From Propionibacterium sp. (GTDB lineage: Bacteria; Actinomycetota; Actinomycetes; Propionibacteriales; Propionibacteriaceae), in assembly GCA_012517965.1 (NCBI GenBank), contig JAAYTZ010000024.1, forward strand, positions 1-38,840: 38,840 bases of DNA, given 5' to 3'. The notes under the pieces were generated by a model. That model was not told the DNA's origin. It saw only the letters and a program-made list of their open reading frames with translations, and made no database searches. The position numbers and the translations under genes are program-made. This document shows positions 6,467-17,563 of this stretch, one piece after another. The stretch's first letter is position 1; every line of letters starts with the position of its first letter.

Positions 6467-7245
6467 GACGGTGTGGTGGTGTACGCGTCCAGCCAGCCGA
6501 GCCCGGTGACGGTGTCCCCCGCCGGGTAGTACTCGCAGCCGACCCAGCCGGAGTAGCCGGCGCGGTCCAACACCCGCAGCACCCAGGGGTAGGACAGTTC
6601 GCCCCGGTCGGGTTCGTGGCGCTCGGGCACCGAGGCGATCTGCACGTGCCCGAGCCGCCGCGCGACCCGCTGGATGAGCCGGGTGATGTCGCCGTCGGTG
6701 CACTGGGCGTGGTAGAGGTCCAGCTGCAGCCGCACGTCGGGATGGTCGATCTCGTCCAGCAGCACCAGCGCCTGCCGGACGCTCCGCACGAAGTAACCCG
6801 GCATATCGTACGGGTTGAGCGCCTCGATCACCACCAGCGTCTGCTGGGCGGCCGCGGCCTCGGCGACGAACCGCAGGTGCTCGATGTAGCGGGCCCGGGT
6901 CGCGGCGTCCGCGGGATCGCCCACCCCCGCCATCAGGTGCACCGTCGGGCAGTCGAGCAGGTTGGCGTACCACAGGGCCTTCTTGGCGCCCTCTCTGAAC
7001 TCCTCTTCGCGCCCCGCCACGCAGGCCGTGCCGCGGTCCCCCGCCGCCCAGTCGCCCGGCGGCGAGTTGAACAGCACGCACGACAACCCGTAGGCGTCCA
7101 GGCGGTCCTTGATCTGGTGCGCGCGGTAGTCGTACGGGTACTGGAACTCGACGGCCTCGAACCCCGCATCGGACGCCGCGGCGAACCGATCCAGGAACGG
7201 CAGCTCGGTGAACAACGTCGACAGGTTGGCGGCGAAACGAGGCAT
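6463..7245 (-). CDS. Hydroxypyruvate isomerase-like TIM-barrel protein
   Basis: This is a 260-residue member of the xylose isomerase-like TIM-barrel group, closest in pattern to hydroxypyruvate isomerase (Hyi) and related sugar isomerases or epimerases. It starts with MPRFAANLSTLFTELPFLDR, typical of the Hyi family. Metal- and substrate-binding residues of the barrel appear in order: VVIEALNP (Glu141), LQLDLYHAQ (Asp176, His179), VQIASVPERHEP (Glu209, His210) and GCEYYPAG (Glu238). The substrate is not proven; hydroxypyruvate/tartronate semialdehyde is the default guess. AAGGAG precedes the ATG. It heads a three-gene overlapping set with the RNase and barstar genes, an odd pairing of metabolism and toxin. 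Confidence 0.85.
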   Translation of the reverse strand: MPRFAANLSTLFTELPFLDRFAAASDAGFEAVEFQYPYDYRAHQIKDRLDAYGLSCVLFNSPPGDWAAGDRGTACVAGREEEFREGAKKALWYANLLDCPTVHLMAGVGDPADAATRARYIEHLRFVAEAAAAQQTLVVIEALNPYDMPGYFVRSVRQALVLLDEIDHPDVRLQLDLYHAQCTDGDITRLIQRVARRLGHVQIASVPERHEPDRGELSYPWVLRVLDRAGYSGWVGCEYYPAGDTVTGLGWLDAYTTTPS

Positions 7246-7322
7246 GGCGAGCTCCTTACGGTCAGCTACCCCCAAGCATGGCTCACATACGCCGCCCGCG
7301 CCCGGACAGGACACGGCCCCGC

Positions 7323-8270
7323 TCACCGGGCGCGCGGGTGCGCGGTGAGGAACACCTCCCGAAGATGCTCGACGGTCACCAGCGTGTACACCTGCGTGGT
7401 GGTCACCGAGGCGTGCCCCAGCAGTTCCTGCACCACCCGGATGTCCGCGCCCCCGTCGAGCAGGTGCGTCGCGAACGAGTGCCGCAGCGTGTGCGGGCCG
7501 ACCTCGGCCGCGATTCCCGCGGTCCGGGCGTGGGTCTGCACCGCCTGCCAGGCCGACTGCCGCGACAGCCGCCCACCGCGCGCGTTGAGGAACAACCCCG
7601 GCCCCGGACGCCGCGCCCGCGCGCTCAGCTCCGGACGCCCGCGCACCAGGTAGGCCCCGAGCGCCGCCCGCGCGTAGGAGCCCAACGGCACCACCCGTTC
7701 CTTGCGCCCCTTGCCGAACAGCCGCAGCCCGGCGTCCTCGTCGTCGAGCCGGCCCGTGACGTCGTCCACGTCGAGCCCCACGGCCTCGCTGATGCGCGCC
7801 CCGGTCCCGTACAGAAGTTCGAGCAGGGCGGCGTCCCGCAGCCCGGACGCCGTCGTGCGGTCCGGCGCCTCCAGCAGCCGCTGCACGGCGTCCAGCGGCA
7901 GGGCGTGCGGCAGCCGCCGCGGCTGCTTCGGCGGGGACACCCCGGCCGCCGGATCGTCGGACGCCGAGCCGTCCAGCACCGTGAACGCATGGAACGACCG
8001 CACGGCCACCACAGCCCGCGCCACACTGGACGCCGCCAGCCCCGGCCGGCCCGCTCCTCCGGCCACAGCCGCTCCCCCGGCCCGCAGGTGGCCCGCGAAG
8101 CCCGCCACGTGCTCCGGCGTGACCGCGGCGAGCGTCGCCACCCCCACCCCGGCCAGGTACTCCCCGTACCGCGCGAGGTCGCGCCGGTACGACGCCACCG
8201 TGTTCGGCGACGCCCCCCGCTCGACGGTCAGGTGGTCGAGGTAGACCGCCACGGCGTCCGGCACCAGCAC
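7323..8270 (-). CDS. xerD: Site-specific tyrosine recombinase XerD
   Basis: This is a 315-residue tyrosine recombinase that, with XerC, resolves chromosome dimers at dif. Residues 1-100 form the SAM-like core-binding domain ([19 protein letters not shown]), and 120-310 form the catalytic domain. The catalytic set is complete: Arg159 (GTGARISE), Lys188 ([12 protein letters not shown]), His260 and Arg263 ([12 protein letters not shown]), His286 ([12 protein letters not shown]) and the nucleophile Tyr295. The GTG start at 8270 lies nine bases after the Nudix stop, and the gene belongs to the pyrG-nudix-xerD series. Length and neighbourhood favour chromosomal XerD over a phage integrase. Confidence 0.93.
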   Translation of the reverse strand: MLVPDAVAVYLDHLTVERGASPNTVASYRRDLARYGEYLAGVGVATLAAVTPEHVAGFAGHLRAGGAAVAGGAGRPGLAASSVARAVVAVRSFHAFTVLDGSASDDPAAGVSPPKQPRRLPHALPLDAVQRLLEAPDRTTASGLRDAALLELLYGTGARISEAVGLDVDDVTGRLDDEDAGLRLFGKGRKERVVPLGSYARAALGAYLVRGRPELSARARRPGPGLFLNARGGRLSRQSAWQAVQTHARTAGIAAEVGPHTLRHSFATHLLDGGADIRVVQELLGHASVTTTQVYTLVTVEHLREVFLTAHPRAR

Positions 8271-8279
8271 GCGACGCCC

Positions 8280-8978
8280 TCAGCCGTGCGCCCGCAGCCG
8301 GGCCAGTTCGGCGTCCCGGTCGTGCTTGGCGTCCCGCGCGGGCCAGGACGCCGACGGCGTCCGCAACCCGTCGACGCGCCCCGTGCGCAGCGCGGCGTAT
8401 GCGCTGAGCGCCCCCACGACCATCGTCGGGTTCTGCACCCGGCCGGCGTAGATGGCGTCGACGAGGTCGTCCAGCGGCACGAGGACGACGTCCATGTGCG
8501 CCTCCTCCCCGTCGGCCACGAACCCCTCGGGGCGGTCGCACGGGGTCAACCCCCGGGCCAGGTAGACGCGCAGCGACTCCTGCAGGCAGCCGGGCGACGT
8601 CATGTAGTCGACCAGCACCCGCCAGTCGGACGCCGCCACACCGGCCTCCTCGGCGAGCTCCCGCTCGGCGGCCGCCAGCCAGTGCTCCCCGTCGAGGTCA
8701 AGCAGGCCCGCCGGCGGCTCGAGCAGCCGGAACCCCACGGGGTGCCGGTACTGCCGCACCGCGAGCACCCGCTCCTCGTCGTCGAGCGCGATCACCCCGA
8801 CGGCCCCGGTGTGGGCCAGGTAGTCGCGGGTCATCACCTCCCCCGAGGGGGTGCGCACCCGGTCGCGCACGAACTCCTGGATCACCCCCCGCCCCAGGGA
8901 GCCGTGCTCCACGATCGGCCAGTGCACGATCTCGTCGGCGATCTCGCCGGCGGCCAGCACCGGCAGGTCGAGTTCCAT
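8280..8978 (-). CDS. ADP-ribose pyrophosphatase-type Nudix hydrolase
   Basis: This is a 232-residue Nudix hydrolase. The Nudix box is readable at AGLLDLDGEHWLAAAERELA followed by EEAG, with REL-AEEAG as the metal-binding core. VGVIALDDEERVLAVRQYRHPVGFRLLEPPAG just before it is typical of ADP-ribose/sugar-nucleotide pyrophosphatases, which recycle toxic ADP-ribose. The ATG at 8978 follows the pyrG stop by two bases, so translation is probably coupled. The C-terminal 45 residues are charged and less conserved. The same gene sits between pyrG and xerD in other Actinobacteria, including Mycobacterium. Confidence 0.9.
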   Translation of the reverse strand: MELDLPVLAAGEIADEIVHWPIVEHGSLGRGVIQEFVRDRVRTPSGEVMTRDYLAHTGAVGVIALDDEERVLAVRQYRHPVGFRLLEPPAGLLDLDGEHWLAAAERELAEEAGVAASDWRVLVDYMTSPGCLQESLRVYLARGLTPCDRPEGFVADGEEAHMDVVLVPLDDLVDAIYAGRVQNPTMVVGALSAYAALRTGRVDGLRTPSASWPARDAKHDRDAELARLRAHG

Positions 8979-8980
8979 GG

Positions 8981-12600
<3,620 letters not shown>

Positions 12601-12649
12601 CCGGCCGGCCTGAGCGCGGCGAGCCCCGGCCGCTCCGGCGAGGTGCGTC

Positions 12650-13336
12650 GTGAACGCCTTCGTCCTCTTCGGCGACCCGGTGGCCCGCGGCCGGGCGAAG
12701 GCGGCCCGCACCGCCCGCGGGCCGCTCGCCGACTACTACGCGGTGCCCGTGCCGACCCCGGAGATGCCGGCGTCCCGGCTGCGGCTGCTGGCCCTCGACA
12801 TCGAGACCACCGGGCTCGACCCGGCCCGCGACAAGGTGCTCAGCGTCGGCTTCGTGCCCGTCGACGGGCTCGAGATCATCCTCGGGGGGGCCAGGAGCAT
12901 GGTGTTGCGCGGCGTGGCCGACGTCGGCCAGTCGGCGACCCTGCACCACCTGACCGACGACCTGGTCTCCGGCGGCCTCGACCGCGTCGAGGCCCTGACG
13001 GCGACGTTGCAGGCGCTGGCCGGCCGGGTGCTGCTCGCCCACCACGCCCCCATCGAGGTGCAGTTCCTGTCGAAGGCCTGCCAGGAGTTCTTCGGCGCCC
13101 CCTTCGTCACCCCGGTCGTCGACACGATGCTGCTGGCCAACCGCATCGTGGCCCCCGGCTTCGACGACGAGGCCCGCATCAACGAGTTGCGCCTGTGGAA
13201 CGCGCGCGCCCGCTACGGGCTGCCCCGCTACTCGGCCCATCAGGCGGCCACCGACGCCCTCGCCTGCGCTGAGTTGTACCTCGCCCAGGTCGCCGAGTTC
13301 GGTAAGGACCCGACGCTGAAGTTCCTCACCACCTAG
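12650..13336 (+). CDS. DEDDh 3'-5' exonuclease (DnaQ-like), partner of the DUF294 protein
   Basis: This is a 228-residue DnaQ-superfamily exonuclease. Exo I is DIETTGLD with Asp50 and Glu52, and Exo III is HQAATDALA with His197 and Asp202. In Exo II the segment is LLAHHAPIEVQFL, with Glu136 where most DEDDh enzymes have Asp, a conservative change that could alter activity. A 45-residue N-terminal lead precedes the domain. The GTG start at 12650 lies 49 bases after the DUF294 gene, so the pair is likely one operon. It is too short and lacks the extra domains of a replicative Pol III epsilon, so a regulatory or RNA/nucleotide-processing role with its partner is more likely. Confidence 0.85.
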   Translation: MNAFVLFGDPVARGRAKAARTARGPLADYYAVPVPTPEMPASRLRLLALDIETTGLDPARDKVLSVGFVPVDGLEIILGGARSMVLRGVADVGQSATLHHLTDDLVSGGLDRVEALTATLQALAGRVLLAHHAPIEVQFLSKACQEFFGAPFVTPVVDTMLLANRIVAPGFDDEARINELRLWNARARYGLPRYSAHQAATDALACAELYLAQVAEFGKDPTLKFLTT

Positions 13337-13396
13337 CCCCCGCCCCGACAGGGGCCCGGAACGGCGGCCGGGGATGCCATCACGCGCGAGGAGAGA

Positions 13397-13656
13397 TGCT
13401 GCAGATCCGCAGCACCCCTTGTCAGGAGCCCATTGAAGAACCCGGGTGCTGCGTATCCGCAGCAGCATTCGGGTCAGGTGCCCCATTGAAGACCCGGGTG
13501 CTGCATATCCGCAGTAGCTCGCGCCAGGTGCCATTGAAGACCCCGGCCGCCCGCCGGCCACCACCGCACCCACGCGTCCCGGTCACGCGGCCAGTCGGGT
13601 GCTGCGTATCCGCAGCAGCATTCGGCTCTGACAAGCAGGGCTGCTCATACGCAGCA
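13397..13656. repeat. Array of TGCTGCGTATCCGCAGCA-type hairpin repeats with CCATTGAAGA spacers
   Basis: Copies of an 18-base palindrome lie at 13397-13414, 13447-13464, 13499-13516 and 13600-13617, with a degenerate fifth (GCTGC-TCATAC-GCAGC) at 13640-13655. The best copies fold as TGCTGCG-TATC-CGCAGCA. The first three are 50-52 bases apart, and CCATTGAAGA occurs at about the same phase at 13430, 13483 and 13531, along with CAGGTGCC. Repeat and spacer are therefore both copied, making this an imperfect tandem array rather than CRISPR. The fourth copy lies about twice the period away, as if one unit had decayed. Confidence 0.8.
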
Positions 13657-13722
13657 CCTGCGTGCGTGCGCGGCGCGGGAAGACCGCCGCCCTCTCGTGG
13701 CGGTCGACGGACGCCACCTCCG

Positions 13723-13728
13723 TACACT
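13723..13728 (+). promoter_or_regulatory. -10 element of the cupin gene
   Basis: TACACT lies 37 bases before the cupin ATG, with AAGGAG (13751-13756) in between. It would give a short leader of about 30 bases. Confidence 0.55.
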
Positions 13729-13764
13729 GGCCCGAACCCGCCACGAGTCGAAGGAGCACCAACC

Positions 13765-14112
13765 ATGGCCCAGCAGAACTCCCCCGTCACCGAGTCCAGC
13801 GCCCACCTCGGGCTGCTCGACGCCCTGGCGGTCCAGCCGGACGCCATCACCTCGCGCGTGGTCGTCAACAACGACCTGATGCGCGTCGTCTACTTCGCGT
13901 TCGACACGGGCGGCATGCTCACCGAGCACAGCTCGCCGCGCGCGGTCGTGGTGCAACTGCTGACCGGCGCGATCCGGTTCAGTGTCGACGGCGCCGAGCA
14001 CGCCATGGTTCCGGGCGACGTGATCTATCTCGCCCCCGGCGCCCGCCACGCCCTCGTCGCGGACGCCCCCAGTCACCTCAGCCTCGTGATGGTCGACACC
14101 GAGGCCCGCTGA
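13765..14112 (+). CDS. Small single-domain cupin protein
   Basis: This is a 115-residue single cupin barrel. The first cupin motif region is FDTGGMLTEHSSPRAVVVQLLTG (split around residues 50-72), and the second is PGDVIYLAPGARHAL (about 91-105), with a His that could bind metal. Only part of the usual His/Glu set is present (one His in motif 1, one in motif 2), so it may bind a ligand without catalysis. Closely similar short cupins are annotated only as cupin-domain proteins. It has its own promoter and AAGGAG Shine-Dalgarno and is convergent with the guanidinium exporter gene, whose stop lies seven bases away. No specific function can be given. Confidence 0.85.
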   Translation: MAQQNSPVTESSAHLGLLDALAVQPDAITSRVVVNNDLMRVVYFAFDTGGMLTEHSSPRAVVVQLLTGAIRFSVDGAEHAMVPGDVIYLAPGARHALVADAPSHLSLVMVDTEAR

Positions 14113-14118
14113 CGAACC

Positions 14119-14433
14119 TCAGTGGATCGCCTTGAGCCCGATCACGCCGCCGACGATCAGCGCCAGGAACAGCACACGCAGCGCGGAGACGGGCTCCGTT
14201 CCGGTCGCCATGCCGAAGCCGACGGTCAGCGCAGCCCCGATGCCGACCCACACCGCGTAGGCGGTGCCGGTCGGCAGGTCGCGCATCGCCACGGCCAGCC
14301 CGCCCATGCTGATGATGGTCGCGACGACGAAGATCACGCTGGGGATGGGTCGGCTGAGCCCCTCCGACCGGCCGAGCGCGATCGCCCAGACGGCCTCGAA
14401 CACCCCGGACAGCACCAGGATCAGCCACGCCAT
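14119..14433 (-). CDS. gdx: Guanidinium exporter of the SMR family (Gdx/SugE type)
   Basis: This is a 104-residue four-helix small multidrug resistance protein. The essential membrane Glu13 is present in VFEAVWAIALG. The segment LPTGTAYAVWVGIGA and the C-terminal ALIVGGVIGLKAIH match the Gdx/SugE subtype rather than the EmrE drug exporters. Gdx dimers exchange guanidinium for protons. The substrate call is strongly supported by the guanidine-III riboswitch in its leader. The ATG at 14433 is followed by the normal first helix, and GGGAGG lies shortly upstream just after the riboswitch. Many family members are encoded as heteromeric pairs, but here there is one gene, consistent with a homodimer. 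Confidence 0.95.
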   Translation of the reverse strand: MAWLILVLSGVFEAVWAIALGRSEGLSRPIPSVIFVVATIISMGGLAVAMRDLPTGTAYAVWVGIGAALTVGFGMATGTEPVSALRVLFLALIVGGVIGLKAIH

Positions 14434-14445
14434 GACCCGCCCTCC

Positions 14446-14486
14446 CGGCCGTCTTGTCGCGCTCCGGGTACGGCTCCCTCGTCCGG
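14446..14486 (-). ncRNA. Guanidine-III (ykkC-III) riboswitch controlling gdx
   Basis: Read on the minus strand, this segment contains the conserved blocks CCGGACGAGG, CCGTACCCGG and GACAAGACGG in order with short linkers. These are the blocks I recall for the Thermobifida-type guanidine-III pseudoknot riboswitch. CCGG pairs with CCGG to form P1, and GCCGT pairs with ACGGC to form P2, giving the expected interleaved pseudoknot. The gdx Shine-Dalgarno (GGGAGG) begins right after the last block, so guanidine probably controls translation by freeing or stabilising access to it. The leader from the divergent promoter region to the ATG is about 145 bases. Confidence 0.93.
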
Positions 14487-14584
14487 GGGTCCCGACGGGC
14501 ACCCACCATCGAGGGTGGCACAGCCCGCCACCGGGGGCCAAGTCGGGGCCGTCCTCGATCCGCACCACCGCCGCCGACCGAGCG

Positions 14585-14590
14585 CATAAT
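14585..14590 (+). promoter_or_regulatory. -10 element of the D-lactate dehydrogenase gene
   Basis: CATAAT is the most AT-rich hexamer between the divergent gdx and lactate dehydrogenase genes. It would start the plus-strand transcript near 14597, inside the operator that follows. On the other strand the same bases give CATTAT, so the divergent gdx promoter may overlap. Confidence 0.55.
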
Positions 14591-14600
14591 GGTCAGACCG
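14590..14600 (+). promoter_or_regulatory. LldR-type operator at the dld promoter
   Basis: TGGTCAGACCG matches ten of eleven bases of the perfect site upstream of lldP and fits TNGTNNNACNA, the pattern reported for LldR/FadR-type GntR regulators, except at the last base. It covers the expected transcription start, a repressing position. Confidence 0.65.
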
Positions 14601-14640
14601 AACCAACGGCGGTTCGGGACCCGACCAGGAAGAGCAGCGC

Positions 14641-17517
14641 ATGAGCACCAGCCTCGCGACGGAACTGCGCACCTGCCTCGGCCACGATCAGGTGGCGGAC
14701 CGTCCCCTCGATCTGGCCCGGATGGCGCACGACGCCTCCCACTACCTGCTGCAGCCGAGCGTGGTGGTCGTCGCCCGCACGGGCTCCGACGTGGCGGAGG
14801 CCGTCCGGATCGCGGCCCGGCACCAGGCCCCGGTGACGTTCCGCTCCGGAGGCACCTCGCTGTCCGGGCAGGCGCAGACCGACGGCGTCCTGATCGACAC
14901 CCGCCGCGGCTTCCGCGGTATCGAGGTGCTCGACGGCGGCGCGCGCGTCCGCTGCCAGCCCGGGGCGACCGTCCGCTCCGTGAACACCGCCCTCGCCCAC
15001 CACGGCCGGGCGCTCGGCCCGGACCCGGCGTCCGAGGTGGCCTGCACGATCGGCGGCGTCGTCGCCAACAACTCCTCCGGCATGGCGTGCGGCACCGTCA
15101 ACAACACCTACCGGACGCTGGCCGGCCTCGAGGTCGTCCTGCTGTCGGGCACCCGCCTCGACACCGCCGCCGCGGACGCCGACGCCCGGCTGCGCGCCGC
15201 CGAGCCCGCCCTGTTCGACGGCCTGCTGCGCCTGCGCGACCGGGTGCGCGGCAACCCCGAGTCGGTGCGGAAGATCCGGCACCAGTTCTCGATGAAGAAC
15301 ACCATGGGCTACGGGATCAACTCGTTCCTCGACTTCGACACCCCCGCCGAGATCCTCGCGCACCTCATGGTCGGGTCCGAGGGCACTCTCGGCTTCATCC
15401 TGTCGGCGACGTTCAACACCATCCCGGCCTACTCGCAGCTGTCGACCTCGTTGCTGGTGTTCGACCGCATCGACGGCGCCACCGCCGCGCTGCCCGCCCT
15501 CGTCGAGGCGGGCGCCGCCACCGCCGAACTGATGGACGCGGCGTCCCTGCGCGTCGCGCAGCACCTCGCGACGGTGGTCCCCGCCTTGGTCGGCCTGCAC
15601 GTGGACGCCCACACCGGGCTCCTCGTCGAGGCCCAGTGCGAGACGCCCGAGGAGCTCGCCGACCGGGTGGACGCCCTCTCGCGCGTCGTCCGTCGGCTCG
15701 ACGGCCTGGCCACCCTCGCCAAGCCCTACGCGTTCTCCACCGACCCCGTCGAGCGGGCCCAGTCGTGGCTCGTCCGCAAGGGGCTCTACACGGCGGTCGC
15801 CGGCGCCCGGCCCACCGGCTCGACGGCCCTCCTGGAGGACGTCGTCGTCCCGATGCCGGCCCTCACCGGCACGGTCGGCGAGATCCAGGGGCTGTGCAGC
15901 CGCTACGGCTACGACGACGCCGTGATCTTCGGCCACGCCAAGGACGCCAACCTGCACTTCATGATCAACCCCGACCTGCGCGACCCGCAGCAACTGGACG
16001 CCTACGAGCGGTTCAGCGACGAACTCGTCGACCTGATCCTGGCCGCCGACGGGTCGCTCAAGGCCGAGCACGGCACCGGCCGCATCATGGCCCCGTTCGT
16101 CGAGCGGCAGTACGGCTCGGAGCTCTACCAGGTGATGCGCGAGGTCAAGGCACTGTTCGACCCGAAGGGCGTCCTCAACCCCGGCGTCATCATCACCGAG
16201 GACGCCCAACTGCACCTGCGCGATCTCAAGGTGCCCGAGGTCGTCGATTCGGCCGTGGACCGCTGCGTCGAGTGCGGGTACTGCGAGCCGGTCTGCCCGT
16301 CCCGGGACGTCACCACGACGCCGCGGCAGCGCATCGCGCTCATGCGCGAGCTGCAAGCCGCGGACCCGGCACGCCGCGCCGCCATCGAGGCCGACTTCTC
16401 CTACGACGCGGTGCAGACCTGCGCCGCCGACTCGCTGTGCCTGCTCAACTGCCCGGTGTCGATCGACACCGGCAAGGTCATGAAGCGGTTCCGCGCAGAG
16501 GCCCAGTCGCCCGTCGCCCAGAAGGTCGCCCTCACGCTGGCCGAGAACTGGGCCACCACGCTGCGGACGCTGCGGCTCGGCATGGGCGTCGCGTCCGTCG
16601 TCCCGGCGCCGGTGCTGACGGCGATCACGGACGCCGGCCGGCACCTGATCTCCACCGACCTGCTGTACCGCGTCGGGGACGACCTGCCGCGCGCCGGCGT
16701 CCCGCGCAAGACGCCGTACCGCAAGGACCCCGGCGAGGTGGTGCTCTTCGCGTCCTGCCTCAACGAGATCTTCGGCCCCGCGGCGTCCCCGACGAACGGT
16801 CGGCGTGCGGCTGGCCGGCCGGGCGCCGAGCGGGCCGTCAAGCACGGCGCCCCGTTCGCGTTCCTCGCGCTCTGCGACCGGGCCGGGGTCAGGGCGCAGA
16901 TCCCCGAGGGCATCGAGGGCCTGTGTTGTGGCACCGTCTGGCGCTCGAAGGGCCTGACCGACGGCCTGGCGGCCATGGCCGAGCGCACCGCGACCGTCCT
17001 GCTCGCCGCCACCCGCGAGGGCGAGGTGCCGGTTGTCACCGACGCCAGCTCCTGCACCCACGGGCTGCACGAACTCGCCCACGATCTGGAGCAGGCCGGC
17101 ATGACGGCGCTCGCCGAGCGGTTCCGTCGCATCGAGGTCGTCGACTCGGTGGCGTTCACCGCCGAGCACCTGCTGCCACGCCTGCGGGTGCGCAGCAAGA
17201 TCGGCTCGGCCGTCCTGCACCCGACGTGCTCGGACCGGCACGCCGGCGACCTGCCGCACCTCCTGGCCTGCGCGCGGGCGTGCGCCGAGACCGTGGTGGT
17301 TCCGGACGCCGCCGGCTGCTGCGGCTTCGCCGGCGACCGCGGCATGTTGCATCCCGAGCTGACGGCGTCCGCCACGAAGCCCGAGGCGACCGAGGTGAAC
17401 CGGGCCGGCTACGACGCCTACCTGTCGACCAACCGCACCTGCGAGCTGGGGATGAGCCGGGCCACCGGCCACACGTACCGGCACGTGCTGGAGCTGCTCG
17501 CCGAGCTGACCGCCTGA
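14641..17517 (+). CDS. dld: FAD- and iron-sulfur-dependent D-lactate dehydrogenase
   Basis: This is a 958-residue flavo-iron-sulfur dehydrogenase. The N-terminal FAD-binding (PCMH-type) domain has VTFRSGGTSLSGQAQTDGV and CTIGGVVANNSSGMACGT. The FAD-linked C-terminal cap has VIFGHAKDANLHFM and GTGRIMAPFVE. A ferredoxin-like region follows, with CVECGYCEPVCP from Cys542 and a second cluster from Cys594 (CAADSLCLLNCP) in which Asp replaces one Cys, as is common in this family. The last third is a CCG domain with HPTCSDRHAGD and GCCGFAGD (Cys893). Such enzymes oxidise D-lactate (or related 2-hydroxy acids) and pass electrons to the membrane quinone pool. The operator and neighbouring lactate genes support D-lactate; glycolate or 2-hydroxyglutarate is less likely. 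The ATG follows GGAAGAGCAGC. Confidence 0.9.
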   Translation: MSTSLATELRTCLGHDQVADRPLDLARMAHDASHYLLQPSVVVVARTGSDVAEAVRIAARHQAPVTFRSGGTSLSGQAQTDGVLIDTRRGFRGIEVLDGGARVRCQPGATVRSVNTALAHHGRALGPDPASEVACTIGGVVANNSSGMACGTVNNTYRTLAGLEVVLLSGTRLDTAAADADARLRAAEPALFDGLLRLRDRVRGNPESVRKIRHQFSMKNTMGYGINSFLDFDTPAEILAHLMVGSEGTLGFILSATFNTIPAYSQLSTSLLVFDRIDGATAALPALVEAGAATAELMDAASLRVAQHLATVVPALVGLHVDAHTGLLVEAQCETPEELADRVDALSRVVRRLDGLATLAKPYAFSTDPVERAQSWLVRKGLYTAVAGARPTGSTALLEDVVVPMPALTGTVGEIQGLCSRYGYDDAVIFGHAKDANLHFMINPDLRDPQQLDAYERFSDELVDLILAADGSLKAEHGTGRIMAPFVERQYGSELYQVMREVKALFDPKGVLNPGVIITEDAQLHLRDLKVPEVVDSAVDRCVECGYCEPVCPSRDVTTTPRQRIALMRELQAADPARRAAIEADFSYDAVQTCAADSLCLLNCPVSIDTGKVMKRFRAEAQSPVAQKVALTLAENWATTLRTLRLGMGVASVVPAPVLTAITDAGRHLISTDLLYRVGDDLPRAGVPRKTPYRKDPGEVVLFASCLNEIFGPAASPTNGRRAAGRPGAERAVKHGAPFAFLALCDRAGVRAQIPEGIEGLCCGTVWRSKGLTDGLAAMAERTATVLLAATREGEVPVVTDASSCTHGLHELAHDLEQAGMTALAERFRRIEVVDSVAFTAEHLLPRLRVRSKIGSAVLHPTCSDRHAGDLPHLLACARACAETVVVPDAAGCCGFAGDRGMLHPELTASATKPEATEVNRAGYDAYLSTNRTCELGMSRATGHTYRHVLELLAELTA

Positions 17518-17526
17518 GTCACGGCC

Positions 17527-17557
17527 CCGTGGGGACGCTCAGGCGGCGTCCCCACGG
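17527..17557. terminator. Bidirectional hairpin terminator between dld and lldR
   Basis: A perfect 12-base stem, CCGTGGGGACGC with GCGTCCCCACGG, encloses a seven-base loop and sits between two convergent stops. It has no long T-tract, as is common in high-GC Actinobacteria. Confidence 0.8.
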
Positions 17558-17563
17558 CGGCGG

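Larger units (their letters stand above)
13337..13764 (+). other. Non-coding stretch holding a hairpin-repeat array
   Basis: No real gene is visible in these 428 bases. Open frames on both strands read the repeat units in register and resemble nothing. The right end contains the cupin promoter and Shine-Dalgarno. Confidence 0.7.

Noticed and set aside
6463-8541. A single 692-codon minus-strand protein joining the isomerase to xerD sequence
   Set aside because: The upstream part is xerD in the wrong frame; the isomerase has its own ATG at 7245 with AAGGAG.
13397-13656. CRISPR array
   Set aside because: Spacers between the palindromes are themselves repeated (CCATTGAAGA, CAGGTGCC), unit lengths vary, and no cas gene is present.
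14434-14590. Guanidine-I (ykkC-I) riboswitch
   Set aside because: A GGGTGCCCG and a CCGGGAG element gave a partial resemblance, but the ordered blocks fit the guanidine-III class much better.
14593-17484. A 963-codon minus-strand frame across the D-lactate dehydrogenase gene
   Set aside because: The plus strand encodes a complete flavoprotein with all motifs; the antisense frame is a compositional shadow.
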